A stretch of 35,000 bases of DNA from Spirulina subsalsa CS-330 (GCF_028330765.1 NZ_JAQMTY010000272.1:1-35000); one strand, 5' to 3'. Positions 8,360 to 17,281 are shown, counted from the stretch's first letter. Notes: generated from the letters alone by a model not told the origin. A program made the numbers and translations.

Positions 8360-8421
8360 GTAACGCTAATGGGGGTATCGCTATCGTTAACCGTGTTTTT
8401 AGCCGTTTTACTGTCTACCAT
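8245..8421 (-). pseudogene. N-terminal remnant of a probable tyrosine integrase
   Basis: From ATG 8419-8421 the minus strand reads MVDSKTAKNTVNDSDTPISV, then YEYKGYTDTLELYKRKSK and KDCPKGVRLKLQ, before running into AAA-gene sequence and stopping at 8245. Lys-rich N termini followed by PKGxVxL are what I know from cyanobacterial phage-type integrases, but the catalytic domain is absent, so the family call is tentative. Support comes from position: it starts about 100 bp from a tRNA 3'-end-like sequence and points away from it, as integrases beside attL do. Confidence 0.45.
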
Positions 8422-8468
8422 CTTTCTACCGTTTATCTACCGTTCTGTTTTTTGGTAGATTCTGGTAG
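8415..8468. repeat. Phased CTACC array next to the integrase-like start
   Basis: CTACC occurs at 8415-8419, 8426-8430 and 8437-8441, exactly 11 bases apart, and as the inverse GGTAG at 8454-8458 and 8464-8468. One-turn spacing on the same face of the helix suggests a protein-binding array, such as recombinase arm sites or an operator for the integrase gene. No function is shown. Confidence 0.55.
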
Positions 8469-8516
8469 GTGGCTAGGGTAACGTGGTTTCAAGTGTTTCA
8501 GACGATATGAACGGCA

Positions 8517-8545
8517 TTAGCCTAGTTCGAGTCTCGCCATCCGCA
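8517..8545 (+). other. tRNA 3'-end-like sequence, possible attachment-site remnant
   Basis: GTTCGAGTCTCGCCATCCGCA (split here as GTTCGAGTC + TCGCCATCCGCA) has the T-loop TTCGAGTC and an acceptor-like CATCCGC followed by A. This matches the end of class II tRNAs such as tRNA-Leu that begin GCGGATG. There is no 5' half and the T stem is imperfect, so this is not a tRNA gene. Integrative elements often leave such a 3' copy at one att site. Confidence 0.5.
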
Positions 8546-8572
8546 TTGGATAAGCCCAAAAAACCTCACGAT

Positions 8573-8611
8573 AAGATCCTAGATTGATCACCAATCTAGG
8601 GTCTTATTTTT
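8573..8611 (+). terminator. Rho-independent terminator
   Basis: AAGATCCTAGATTG (8573-8586) pairs with CAATCTAGGGTCTT (8592-8605) around a 5-base loop, followed by ATTTTT. It is the strongest terminator in the window and lies just after the tRNA-like 3' end, where a tRNA terminator would be expected. Confidence 0.85.
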
Positions 8612-8834
8612 GTTCAGATGGGGTCGCGATGGGGAGGGATGAACCCATCCTCTCCTGATCGCCTGGTTGGATTGGGAATGGGGGGTTATCCCTCAAGACA
8701 GTGAGCCGAAAAAACGGGAATTGTTCACCGTTAAAGTCAATTCCCCACACCCCTTGAGGCAGAAAACGAGGGGCAAGACCGAGGCGCGATCGCCATCTTG
8801 TTACTGTTCAATGCCCCACGACCCCACAACTCCT
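8612..8834. other. Intergenic region, nothing recognised
   Basis: Between the terminator and the end of rnhA I see no frame with protein-like composition and no clear structure. One HIP1 octamer lies near 8787. Confidence 0.6.
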
Positions 8835-9722
8835 TTAGTCCACTCGTTCTAGTTGCCAAAGAATTTGGTTCCCTTCCCGACGAACTCGTGAAATAACCCA
8901 ATTACGCCACGACCAATGATCTCCGCGACTGGTCACTGCGCTTGCATTGACATCCATCAAATCCGCAAGTTCGGAACTGCTGATTAGGTAACCCTTTTCT
9001 GCGACCTCCTCGGCAATTCTTAATGTTTCAATCAGATGATCTAGTCGCAACATCCGTGTCTCGCGGGGCAAGTATTGATCATCGAGAGTCCCGGAATTAA
9101 CGTCACTCATGGTCGATTGCATCTCGAAAAGATTAGTTTGTTTATCGTTGTAACGTATCGTTAAAGGCTCCAGTGAGTCTGATAAGCCTGTTACCGGATT
9201 TCCACTGATTTCCGACCAAATTGTAACGAAGTCCGCCGGAATATCACACCGTAATGAAGGATTTTTTCCTTGGGCAAAGGCACTAGCGATCGCATCGGCG
9301 GCTTCATTTCCTGCCACGCCACGATGAGCCGGAACTGTTTTCCATTCAAGGGGTGGAGAGGCTTGTTTTAATGACAGTAATTCTTGCCAGAGGTCTTGAT
9401 TTTGAACCGGCTTCCCGGCGGCGGTTGTCCAGCCTCGTTTTTGCCATCCGTTCACCCATTGGGTAATCCCTTTTTGCACATATTCACTATCGGTATAAAG
9501 GGTGGCTGGGCTGTGTTGGTCACTGCGTTGCCAGAGGCGCAGGGCGGCGATCGCCCCCTGTAGTTCCATCCGATTGTTGGTGGTTTGGGGGTCACTGCCG
9601 CCTAGTTCCGCGATCGCGCCATCGGAAAAATACACCACCACTCCCCACCCCCCCGGCCCCGGATTGCCAGAACAGCCTCCATCGGTATAGATAGACTGAA
9701 TCGTAATGGGTTGCTGGGCCAT
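8835..9722 (-). CDS. rnhA: Ribonuclease HI with cyanobacterial C-terminal extension
   Basis: The enzyme cleaves RNA in RNA-DNA hybrids, for example Okazaki primers and R-loops. Residues 1-150 are a normal RNase HI: Asp14 in YTDGGCSGNPGPGG, Glu53 in RMELQGAI, Asp78 in YTDSEY and His133 in PAHRGVAGNEAAD. The usual bacterial enzyme ends near 155. Here about 140 residues follow: a linker, then about 220-295 (LIETLRIAEEVAEKGYLISS, ELADLMDVNASAVTSRG, WSWRNWVISRVRREG), which reads like a winged-helix nucleic-acid-binding module seen in cyanobacteria. Confidence 0.95.
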   Translation of the reverse strand: MAQQPITIQSIYTDGGCSGNPGPGGWGVVVYFSDGAIAELGGSDPQTTNNRMELQGAIAALRLWQRSDQHSPATLYTDSEYVQKGITQWVNGWQKRGWTTAAGKPVQNQDLWQELLSLKQASPPLEWKTVPAHRGVAGNEAADAIASAFAQGKNPSLRCDIPADFVTIWSEISGNPVTGLSDSLEPLTIRYNDKQTNLFEMQSTMSDVNSGTLDDQYLPRETRMLRLDHLIETLRIAEEVAEKGYLISSSELADLMDVNASAVTSRGDHWSWRNWVISRVRREGNQILWQLERVD

Positions 9723-10554
9723 AAAACCGATCTCCCTGTTGAGTACTGTTGTCTATCTTAAATGTCAAATTGACACTCCCACAGTACGAAGGGCGATCGC
9801 CGTTTAAATTTTGGCCCAAAAGAAGGAGCGATCGACAAACCGCTCCTCAGGAGATCGTAGTTTTAATGACACTAACTACCCAAACTGAAATAGAAAATTT
9901 TTGTAGTGCGTAGCGCAATGGACAGTTCGCACCGCAACACTCAAGCATGAATGGCATTTTTTAGAGCCGACAGACCCCAAACAGCCCCAGACATGGCGCG
10001 ATTACCCTTGAAGACGATGCTGCATCCGGCTGACCGAGACAGGGTCGCGATTGATCACAGCAGGGCGAGGAAAATTGCCGAGACAGGGCAGAGGGGAAAC
10101 CTTAACAGCGGTTTTCAGAAGTGGAAGACCGGCCGCTTCTGGGGTGTTTTGCAATCTGACATCGAATTGCTGTCCTTACTTATTTCTTCAGCCCGAATCA
10201 CAAGTTTTATGCAAATTGTCGAAAACTTTTTTTTGAATTAGGGGCAAATTTTTCTGAAATGCTCATGGGACAAGGGTTTCAGGATTCCAATTGATGGTTT
10301 GATCAAATTCAGAATAACGGACGGGAGCATGAAGATCGGCGCAAGGCTGGCGAGATGGGTGCTCTGACGGCATCACCGGGGTTAAGGATGCGACGGAGTC
10401 AAGATCAGCGGGGCGAGACTTGTGATCGCACCGGTTCAAGAATAGCAGTCACCCGTTGTACTGGGGTGGAGGTTGGAGCCGTGTTTGCAAGGCAAAGGTG
10501 GGGGCGCGATCGCTTGATGAACGGTCACGCAGATCCAGAGGGGTTAGATTCCCG
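9723..10554. other. Gene-poor 0.8-kb region
   Basis: No frame here has convincing protein-like composition. Two hairpins are visible: GGAGCG...CGCTCC at about 9824-9846, and CAGAAGTGG...CCGCTTCTG at about 10117-10142, the latter followed by a short T-rich run. A minus-strand frame ending at 10263 has a natural-looking tail (YSEFDQTINWNPETLVP) but no start or family. The region could hold a small RNA or decayed genes; neither is shown. Confidence 0.4.
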
Positions 10555-10749
10555 TTAACGGCTAGGGGTCAGACGCACACGGCCGGCATCCATTTCGGCC
10601 ATCAGGAGTTCAAGGGCTTCATAGTCCACATCGGAAATGTGGCCGAGGCGCGTGAGTTCAACGTTAATTTCGTTTTCGATTTCAGGTGTTAGGCGGCGAA
10701 TGTGTAACGCTTTTTCCACCAAGCGGCGAATTAATGGTGCTCGTTTCAC
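10555..10749 (-). CDS. Small conserved cyanobacterial protein (64 aa)
   Basis: The sequence MKRAPLIRRLVEKALHIRRL, then TPEIENEINVELTRLG and DYEALELLMAEMDAG, resembles a short conserved protein I know from many cyanobacteria. It is charged, helical and soluble. No function is known to me. It lies downstream of the Nudix gene on the same strand, with 165 bases between, so it may have its own promoter. Confidence 0.75.
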   Translation of the reverse strand: MKRAPLIRRLVEKALHIRRLTPEIENEINVELTRLGHISDVDYEALELLMAEMDAGRVRLTPSR

Positions 10750-10914
10750 TGATCCATACTGCGTTTAAGTGGATGCCTTCATCATCTAATTTTCGTTCCC
10801 CTCAGGATGTGATCCATGAAATGGAGTTTAGTGATCTAAATCACGTCTTGAGTGTGGAATATACGCATGAACTCGGCAAATTCAGAGCGATCGCCGCCTC
10901 AACTCCCTCACAGC

Positions 10915-11346
10915 TTAACGACAGCGAGGCCGCCGACCATAATGCCGATAGTGCCAATAGTCCTGCAAAATTTGACCATGATCAAAACAGAGCGGGTCTG
11001 GCATTGCCCATGGGTAAAAGATTCCCACGGTTTTCGCATCATCAGCCGCACGGGGTTCGCCGGTGGCGGTGGCGATCAAAACGGTGCTGATCGTATGTTT
11101 GCGTTGATCGCGCTGGGGATCGGAATACACGTAAAACTGTTCAATCAGGGTCACATCAAGGCTAATTTCTTCGCGGGCTTCGCGCCGGGCGGCGGTTTCC
11201 ACCGATTCGCCGTAATCAATGAAGCCGCCGGGAATCGCCCAACCGTAGGGGGGATTATTCCGCTCGATCAGGATGATGGGGCGATCGCGCTGATCCACGA
11301 GTTCGATAATAATGTCTACGGTGGGAACCGGGTTACGATAGGTCAT
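10915..11346 (-). CDS. Nudix hydrolase
   Basis: A 143-residue hydrolase of nucleoside-diphosphate-linked compounds. The Nudix box is [20 protein letters not shown] at about 37-56, with the REAREE core intact; the final Gly of the consensus is Ser. [15 protein letters not shown] and [14 protein letters not shown] place it near the ADP-ribose-type subgroup found in cyanobacteria; the substrate is not certain. ATG at 11346 is chosen because the longer frame upstream overlaps gpsA and lacks family sequence. It is divergent from gpsA with 81 bases between the starts. Confidence 0.9.
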   Translation of the reverse strand: MTYRNPVPTVDIIIELVDQRDRPIILIERNNPPYGWAIPGGFIDYGESVETAARREAREEISLDVTLIEQFYVYSDPQRDQRKHTISTVLIATATGEPRAADDAKTVGIFYPWAMPDPLCFDHGQILQDYWHYRHYGRRPRCR

Positions 11347-11427
11347 GCGTTCAAAGACGAAACGAGCAGCAACAAGCTGAACGGAAAAAAATGAGTGCGT
11401 TTTTGATTGTATCGGAGCAGGAGCACA

Positions 11428-12375
11428 ATGGCAGATCAGCACGGGCGAATCACAATTGTAGGGGCAGGGGCGTGGGGGTCTGCCTTGGCAACCTTGGCCA
11501 CCGAGGGGCAGAATGATGTGCGGCTCTGGTCGCGGCGCAGTGGTCAGGCGTTGGGGCCGTGGGTCGAGACGAGCGATGTGCTGTTGATCACGGTGTCGAT
11601 GCAAGGGGTGCGCGAGACGATCGCTCGCCTCCAAGCTATCCCCCTGCCGCCGGATTTAATCATTGTCACCGCCACCAAAGGCCTCGATCCGGAGACCCAG
11701 CAAACCCCCGCCCAGCTTTGGCAGGCGGCGTTTCCAGATCATCCCATTGTTGTCCTCTGCGGGCCCAATTTATCGAAGGAAATTCAACAAGGTTTACCCG
11801 CTGCGACTGCTGTGGCCAGTGATGATCTAGGGGCGGCGGCAACGGTGCAGCATTATTTTGCTAGCGATCGCTTTCGGGTCTATTTCAACGCAGATCCGCT
11901 GGGGACGGAGTTGGGCGGCACGTTAAAAAATGTGATGGCGATCGCGGCTGGGGTTTGTGATGGGTTGGCGTTGGGAACCAATGCCAAGGCCGCCCTATTA
12001 ACGCGGGCCCTGCCGGAAATGGTGCGGGTGGGGGTCACCTTGGGCGCACAACCCGATACCTTTTTTGGCTTATCCGGGTTAGGGGATTTGCTCGCCACCT
12101 GTAGCAGTCCGCTGTCGCGGAATTATCAAGTGGGCTACGGTCTCGGACAGGGCAAGAATTTAACCGAAATTTTGGATCATCTCGAAGGCACAGCGGAGGG
12201 GGTGAATACCGCTGCGGTTTTGGTGACGTTGGCCCAGCGCGATGCGATCGCTGTCCCCATCGCCACCGCCGTTCATCACCTCCTCCAAGCCCAGATCACC
12301 CCCCTAGATGCCGTTCAAAGCCTGATGGAGCGAGACCTCAAACCCGAATTTGGTGAATGGCTACGCCGGTCATGA
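11428..12375 (+). CDS. gpsA: NAD(P)-dependent glycerol-3-phosphate dehydrogenase
   Basis: The enzyme makes sn-glycerol 3-phosphate from dihydroxyacetone phosphate for membrane lipids. The nucleotide-binding motif [10 protein letters not shown] is near the N terminus, CGPNLSKEI and the catalytic Lys region [13 protein letters not shown] follow, then [13 protein letters not shown] and [14 protein letters not shown]11428 has GGAGCAGGAG upstream. At 315 residues it is slightly short: after VRLWSRRSG about 30 residues of the usual Rossmann region (the NxxYLPG part) are missing. I believe this short form is normal in cyanobacteria. Confidence 0.95.
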   Translation: MADQHGRITIVGAGAWGSALATLATEGQNDVRLWSRRSGQALGPWVETSDVLLITVSMQGVRETIARLQAIPLPPDLIIVTATKGLDPETQQTPAQLWQAAFPDHPIVVLCGPNLSKEIQQGLPAATAVASDDLGAAATVQHYFASDRFRVYFNADPLGTELGGTLKNVMAIAAGVCDGLALGTNAKAALLTRALPEMVRVGVTLGAQPDTFFGLSGLGDLLATCSSPLSRNYQVGYGLGQGKNLTEILDHLEGTAEGVNTAAVLVTLAQRDAIAVPIATAVHHLLQAQITPLDAVQSLMERDLKPEFGEWLRRS

Positions 12376-12380
12376 GCCAT

Positions 12381-12418
12381 AAAAAAAGCCGGGAGATGAG
12401 CATTCATCTCCCAGCTTT
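12381..12418 (-). terminator. Terminator of ftsH, possibly bidirectional
   Basis: GGGAGATGA (12391-12399) pairs with TCATCTCCC (12404-12412), extended by AGC/GCT. On the minus strand the stem is followed by TTTTTTT, giving a strong ftsH terminator. On the plus strand only TTT follows, so termination of gpsA here is weaker. Confidence 0.8.
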
Positions 12419-12462
12419 GGATCATTAAAGGTGGATCTGAGGACTACATCAAAGCAGTCTGA

Positions 12463-14349
12463 TTACAGTTGCGGCGTGAACTGTTCCTTTTCCGGAACCT
12501 CCGTATATTCCGCCACAATCTGCCGGAACTCTGCGCCGTCGATCGTTTCTTTTTCGATCAACAGATCAACTAAGCGATCGATCACCACACGATTATCACG
12601 GACGATTTGGCGGGCGCGTTGGTGGCATTGTTCGGCAATCTCGCGCACCTGGGCATCAATGCGAGTGGCGATTTTTTCCGAATATTCAGAGCGGTTCATG
12701 AGACCGTTGCCGAGGAACACTTCACCGGCCTGGTCTTCGAGAGACAGCGGGCCGAGGTCACTCATGCCGAAGCGGGTCACCATTTGCCGCGCCATGCTGG
12801 TCACCATTTGCAAATCGCCGCCGGCCCCGGTGGTCACTTCCGCATGACCGAACACTTCTTCTTCGGCAGCACGACCCCCCAAAGCACCGCAGATCCGAGC
12901 GGTCAACTGAGAGCGGGTGGTTAAACCCTGCTCTTCGCTGGGGGTGAACCAGGTTAACCCTTGGGCTTGGCCGCGGGGAACGAGGGTTACTTTTTGGACG
13001 GGGTCGTGTTCTTTGACGAGCGTGCCAACGATCGCATGGCCCACTTCGTGATAGGCAATCAATCGCTTGCTCTTGCTATCAACGAGGGGCGTACCTTCCA
13101 TCCCGGCGACCACACGATCCACCGCATCATCAATTTCGAGGATCGTGATCGCCTCTTTGCGACGGCGGGCGGTGAGGATGGCAGACTCGTTGAGGAGGTT
13201 GGCGAGGTCAGCACCGCTGAAGCCGGGGGTGCGACGAGCGATCGCTTCTAAGGACACATCCGGCGAAAGTTTCTTATTACGGGCATGAACTTCCAACACC
13301 TTCAAGCGGCCTTTGAAGTCCGGCGCATCCACAATCACCTGACGGTCAAAGCGACCCGGACGCATCAACGCCGAATCCAGCACATCAGGGCGGTTCGTTG
13401 CCGCGATGATAATGATGCCGGTATTACCTTCAAACCCGTCCATTTCCGTCAGGAGTTGGTTTAAGGTTTGTTCCCGTTCATCATTACCGCCGCCAATCCC
13501 CGCACCCCGTTGGCGACCCACCGCGTCAATCTCATCAATAAAGATCAAACAGGGTGCATTTTCCTTCGCTTTCTTAAAGAGGTCACGCACACGAGACGCA
13601 CCGACCCCCACAAACATTTCCACAAATTCCGACCCGGAAATGCTGAAAAAAGGTACAGCCGCTTCCCCAGCGATCGCCTTCGCCAAGAGAGTCTTACCCG
13701 TTCCCGGCGGCCCGACGAGGAGCACACCCTTAGGAATCCGCGCCCCCACAGCAGTAAAGCGTTCGGGCTGTTTTAAGAAAGTAACGACTTCTTGTAATTC
13801 TTCTTTCGCTTCGTCAATCCCCGCCACATCATCAAACATCACCCCGGTTTTCGCTTCCATCTGGAACCGGGCGCGAGACTTACCAAAATTCATCGCTTGG
13901 CCAGGGCCGCCGGGCATATTGCTCGACCGACGGAACAGGAAGAACAACGAACCAATCAACAACAGCGGGAAAATTAAGTTCCCCAAGAAGCCCCACACCG
14001 CCCCTTCGCTACGCACCGGATGAGAATCCAGAATGACCCCTTCTTGGCGCAGCTTGGCCACAAGTTCCGGCGCATTGCTCGGCAGGTCTACCCGCAGGGT
14101 TTGGGTGCGGCCATCCAGTTGCGGATCGGTGGCTTGCACGATCGCAGTCCGTCCCCCTTCGTAGAGGTCAACACTTTGCACCCGATGGGCATCCACATAT
14201 TCCAGAAAACGCCCGTAGGTCATCCGGGTACTGGCGCTGTTATTACCCATATCGTTGGCATTGCCAGCCATGCTGCCTTGCCAGAAAAAGAAGCCAACCA
14301 AAAGGGCGGGTAATGTCCAAAGGAGGATGATTCTCCAAGAAAATTTCAT
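12463..14349 (-). CDS. ftsH: ATP-dependent zinc metalloprotease FtsH
   Basis: A membrane-bound AAA+ protease; in cyanobacteria FtsH hexamers degrade damaged proteins such as photosystem II D1. From ATG14349 it has 628 residues. TM1 is at about 6-23 and TM2 at 119-139, with a lumen-side domain between. Walker A GPPGTGKT is at 213-220, Walker B LIFIDEID at 268-275, the second region of homology [20 protein letters not shown] follows, and the zinc site HEVGH is at 434-438. All active-site motifs are intact. An upstream TTG start would add nine residues and is less likely. Cyanobacteria have several FtsH paralogues; I cannot tell which this is. Confidence 0.97.
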   Translation of the reverse strand: MKFSWRIILLWTLPALLVGFFFWQGSMAGNANDMGNNSASTRMTYGRFLEYVDAHRVQSVDLYEGGRTAIVQATDPQLDGRTQTLRVDLPSNAPELVAKLRQEGVILDSHPVRSEGAVWGFLGNLIFPLLLIGSLFFLFRRSSNMPGGPGQAMNFGKSRARFQMEAKTGVMFDDVAGIDEAKEELQEVVTFLKQPERFTAVGARIPKGVLLVGPPGTGKTLLAKAIAGEAAVPFFSISGSEFVEMFVGVGASRVRDLFKKAKENAPCLIFIDEIDAVGRQRGAGIGGGNDEREQTLNQLLTEMDGFEGNTGIIIIAATNRPDVLDSALMRPGRFDRQVIVDAPDFKGRLKVLEVHARNKKLSPDVSLEAIARRTPGFSGADLANLLNESAILTARRRKEAITILEIDDAVDRVVAGMEGTPLVDSKSKRLIAYHEVGHAIVGTLVKEHDPVQKVTLVPRGQAQGLTWFTPSEEQGLTTRSQLTARICGALGGRAAEEEVFGHAEVTTGAGGDLQMVTSMARQMVTRFGMSDLGPLSLEDQAGEVFLGNGLMNRSEYSEKIATRIDAQVREIAEQCHQRARQIVRDNRVVIDRLVDLLIEKETIDGAEFRQIVAEYTEVPEKEQFTPQL

Positions 14350-14430
14350 AGGTAGCAGTCTCGTAGTGATGATCAATGACGCTAGGATGGCCGCCTAGCT
14401 ACGGCAGAAATTGCATTTAAAGAGCAAATT

Positions 14431-14458
14431 TTTATAGAGAATTGGCAAAAACGGCCAA
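14431..14458 (-). promoter_or_regulatory. Candidate ftsH promoter
   Basis: Read on the minus strand, TTGGCC and TATAAA are separated by 16 bases, about 80 bases upstream of the ftsH ATG. This is a reasonable sigma70-type match in an AT-rich stretch; no start site is known. Confidence 0.4.
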
Positions 14459-14540
14459 GGTTTCTTAACTAAATTTAACGTAATTCTCACAATAGGAGCA
14501 AGAACCCCGTGCAGTTCCCCTAGGGGCGAGGATGAATCCA

Positions 14541-15065
14541 TCACCGTAGGCGCTGTTGACACCGATCAAAAGCACGTTGGTGTTTTTCGCTCGACACGCG
14601 CCGGAATTGGCTAAATAAATCCCGTAATTCCGGTTCGCTGACCCAGGTAAGAAACTCGTCATACAGTTGAACATTGGCAATCTCTGCTTCGATGCCCAGG
14701 GCACAGGCTGCCGCTACGCTTTGGGGGGCTACCACAGTGCCGGCAAAGGTATCCGGCGGAACGGGCAATCCATACTGTTCAAATAACGCCTGCAACCGTG
14801 CGGCATGGCGTTCTTCGGCCTGCACAATGTTGGTGAAAGGGCGCACATCTCCATATTTTTCGATCACTGCCGTATAAAAGGCGTGGGCATGATATTCATC
14901 TTCGATGGCTGCGATCATTGCTGCCTGGGTTTGGGCATCAAGGCGGTGGTTTGATTGTGCCGGGGTCTGCCCGATCGCAACCCCTCCCCACCAAGCACCC
15001 AGTGCGATCGCGCTACCCAGCCAACCCATCATTTTCAAGGATTTTTCCCATCCATGTTGTCCCAT
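14541..15065 (-). CDS. Secreted ferritin-like DUF2202 protein
   Basis: From ATG15065, which has GAGG five bases upstream, the protein has 174 residues and begins with a signal peptide: basic n-region MGQHGWEKSLK, hydrophobic core and a likely cleavage after the Ala/Gly-rich stretch near residue 31. The mature part is helical with AIEDEYHAHAFYTAVIEKYG, AEERHAARL and ALGIEAEIANVQLYDEF, the pattern of DUF2202 four-helix proteins related to ferritins. The acidic/His positions suggest metal binding, but this is not shown. A longer start near 15137 would place charged residues before the signal sequence. Confidence 0.88.
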   Translation of the reverse strand: MGQHGWEKSLKMMGWLGSAIALGAWWGGVAIGQTPAQSNHRLDAQTQAAMIAAIEDEYHAHAFYTAVIEKYGDVRPFTNIVQAEERHAARLQALFEQYGLPVPPDTFAGTVVAPQSVAAACALGIEAEIANVQLYDEFLTWVSEPELRDLFSQFRRVSSEKHQRAFDRCQQRLR

Positions 15066-15137
15066 CTTGACCTCGTATAAATCCATAACTATTTGTTCAT
15101 TCATTAAAACTATAGAGTTAACCGAGGAGACGGCCAT

Positions 15138-15423
15138 CGATCATTAGTCACAGATCGTGCGATCGGTGGCCGAGGCAATATGAGCTAAACGTCACGGGTG
15201 TAGCCGAGTTTGTCCGCAGAACAACGCTGGCACAGGGAGAACGCGAAGGGAGAAGCCGTTGCAGCAACTCACCCAAAGGGACTACGACTAATGCCGCAGA
15301 GGGACAACGGTTAAGCTAATCGGCATCTAAACTATATGTTTATTGCTCTGAAGCCCTTACGGTAAAGGGATCTGCTTGGAACGCTGAATGACGATCAGCT
15401 TAGGGGGAAGCAAGAGCCATCAA
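15138..15423. other. Unexplained 286-bp segment, possible RNA or element remnant
   Basis: The stretch has no convincing gene on either strand. It is rich in short purine blocks and small complementary pieces (for example CCCTTACGGTAAAGGG near 15354) that look like structured RNA or the remains of an intron or insertion element. I could not match it to a known RNA class by eye. It lies between the start of the DUF2202 gene and the end of cupS. Confidence 0.3.
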
Positions 15424-15825
15424 TTACCCCATTAAAATTACCGTATCAATCACATGAATAATGCCATTCGTGGCCTCAATATCGGGAGCTAACACCGTCG
15501 CATTTTTAACTTCAAAGACATCACCGCAGCGAATCGGAATCGGCGACCCTTCTAACGATGTGACAGTATCCATCTCTTTCAATTCTGCCGTGGTATAGCG
15601 ACCCGCCACAACGTGATATTTCAAAATGCGCTGAAGCTGGGGAATATTTTGCACCAAAGTGTCTACCGTACCCGGCAGCAATTTCGCAAAGGCATCATCA
15701 TTGGGGGCAAACACCGTGAAGGGCCCAGGTTGTTGTAAAGCGTCGCCGAGTCCTGCTACCGTAACGGCGGTGACGAGGGTTTTAAACGCATCATTACTAA
15801 CGGCAATTTCAACGATGTTTGGCAT
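15424..15825 (-). CDS. cupS: CupS, fasciclin-domain subunit of NDH-1MS
   Basis: A single FAS1 (fasciclin) domain of 133 residues without signal peptide: [24 protein letters not shown], and [13 protein letters not shown] at the end are the H1/H2 landmarks. In Synechocystis, CupS is a small soluble fasciclin-fold protein encoded after cupA and associated with the inducible CO2-uptake NDH-1 complex. The same order is seen here, on the same strand as cupA with about 110 bases between. Position and domain together support the name; FAS1 proteins of other roles exist, but those are usually exported. Confidence 0.85.
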   Translation of the reverse strand: MPNIVEIAVSNDAFKTLVTAVTVAGLGDALQQPGPFTVFAPNDDAFAKLLPGTVDTLVQNIPQLQRILKYHVVAGRYTTAELKEMDTVTSLEGSPIPIRCGDVFEVKNATVLAPDIEATNGIIHVIDTVILMG

Positions 15826-15904
15826 TTTCAGTCTTCAGGAATATGAATGATTGGAAAAGATAGTCAGTCTAGACAATCAACCAACTATTGACGCTTGAAC
15901 TGAT

Positions 15905-15951
15905 GGACTATCACCGGGGTATAACGGTCTCCCGATGACTAACGATAGTCC
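15905..15951 (-). promoter_or_regulatory. Stem-loop across the cupA stop codon
   Basis: GGACTATC (15905-15912) and GATAGTCC (15944-15951) are perfect 8-bp inverted repeats flanking the end of cupA. No T-run follows on the minus strand. It might stabilise the upstream mRNA or reduce read-through into cupS; this is inference. Confidence 0.35.
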
Positions 15952-17240
15952 TGGCTTTGAATATCAGTGAGGCGGGCTTCTGGACGTAGAAAGCGATCCA
16001 TTTGGGCCTCAAAAAATTGACGATTTTTGAGTAAGTGTTCTGGGTTGGGATCATCGAGGGGATAGAGGAGAGCCGTGCGCAGGGCTTGGATCACAGCCGA
16101 GGTGACGTTATACATCGACCGCTGGAACGTGATCCCCAGTTGAATCAACATATCGTCTTCGCCGCGACAATAGTTTTGGTAATACTCCAATAAATACGGG
16201 GGGAGAAAATGGAGCATATCTTGCATTAACAAGGTGGGCGGAATTCCGGCCGTACCGACGGGAAACACATCGGCGTAAAGAATGCCGTAATGGAAGTCTT
16301 TTTGTTCGTCAGGGACTTGGTGAGCTTGGGCGTTGTAGGATTTTGTGCCTCGGAAGGGGGCGGTGCGATAGAAGACAGCTTCCACGTAGGGTAATGCTGC
16401 TTCATAGAGCCACATAAACCCTTTGGATTTGGGGATAATTTCGTAACATTCATCGCCAATATAAACATGGTGATAAATGGGCCGACCGGCGGCGATAAAA
16501 ATGCCGTTCACGAGAAAATCCATTGCATCGGGGACGGATTTGAATTTGCCCTCGTCGTACAGATCGCTCATTTCAAAAAACACCGGGGCCATCACTTCCC
16601 AAAATAGCCCTAAGTTGGCGTAGTAGGAGAGTTCGCGAACTTTTTCGTAGAACATTTCTGGGAAGAGTTTATACAAGCCCAACATCAGAGGGTTACCTTT
16701 GAAATAGGCCTTGATGGCGCGATCGCAATTCGCCAAATATTCCTCACTTTCGAGGTAGTCGTAAAATTGGCCGCCCATGCCTTGGTGCCAGAGCATGGCT
16801 TGCATGCAGGCTTCGGCGAATTCCATGTTGATGCGATCGTGCCAGAGGTGATGGAAGAGTTTGGGGAGTTTCTTTTTCAGTTCGCCGCGATCCATGAATT
16901 CGAGCAGTTCCGGGTGGGCGGAGGCTTCACCCTTTTGCCAGACCCGAAAATCGGCGGTTGCTCCGGCGTAGTGGTTGGGGAGATCGAGATATTCCTGGGG
17001 TAAGAAGTATTTAAAAAAGGGCAGGGGGTCGAGGAAAACGCGCTCGGCAATGTAGAGCAAGTCCCGCCAATAGAAGTCCATGGGGACGGCGTAGGCTTTG
17101 TAGATGCCGATGATTTGCATCAGGTTTTCTTCGGTGTCGGGAAGCATGGAGCCGCCCGCTTCGAGGCGGTGAATGATGTCGGCGTATTTGTGGGTGGAGG
17201 GGGGGATTTTGGCGGTGGGGTTTTCGAGGGTGGTGGTCAT
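15939..17240 (-). CDS. cupA: CO2 hydration protein CupA (ChpY)
   Basis: The 433-residue protein begins MTTTLENPTAKIPPSTHKYA and contains family stretches such as YWRDLLYIAERVFLDPLPFF, HHLWHDRINMEFAEACMQAM and GFMWLYEAALPYVEAVFYRT. CupA/CupB (Chp) proteins sit on the membrane arm of the CO2-uptake NDH-1 complexes and take part in hydration of CO2 to bicarbonate. The gene follows ndhF3 and ndhD3 and precedes cupS. That order points to the inducible high-affinity NDH-1MS form; the constitutive cupB operon lacks cupS. Confidence 0.93.
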   Translation of the reverse strand: MTTTLENPTAKIPPSTHKYADIIHRLEAGGSMLPDTEENLMQIIGIYKAYAVPMDFYWRDLLYIAERVFLDPLPFFKYFLPQEYLDLPNHYAGATADFRVWQKGEASAHPELLEFMDRGELKKKLPKLFHHLWHDRINMEFAEACMQAMLWHQGMGGQFYDYLESEEYLANCDRAIKAYFKGNPLMLGLYKLFPEMFYEKVRELSYYANLGLFWEVMAPVFFEMSDLYDEGKFKSVPDAMDFLVNGIFIAAGRPIYHHVYIGDECYEIIPKSKGFMWLYEAALPYVEAVFYRTAPFRGTKSYNAQAHQVPDEQKDFHYGILYADVFPVGTAGIPPTLLMQDMLHFLPPYLLEYYQNYCRGEDDMLIQLGITFQRSMYNVTSAVIQALRTALLYPLDDPNPEHLLKNRQFFEAQMDRFLRPEARLTDIQSQDYR

Positions 17241-17281
17241 GGTGGGTTTGGGGAGTAGGGAGTGGGAAGTGGGGAGTAGGG
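17241..17281. repeat. Short tandem purine-rich repeat between ndhD3 and cupA
   Basis: The spacer consists of variants of GGGGAGTAGG and GGGAGTGGGAA. Such short tandem repeats are well known between cyanobacterial genes. It may vary in length between strains. Confidence 0.6.

Noticed and set aside
9951..10241. Open frame of 96 codons on the plus strand
   Set aside because: Low-complexity composition, no ribosome binding site and no recognisable family; it overlaps hairpins.
10263..10465. Minus-strand frame ending in a natural-looking peptide tail
   Set aside because: No start codon with a ribosome binding site and no family; kept only as a note in the gene-poor region.
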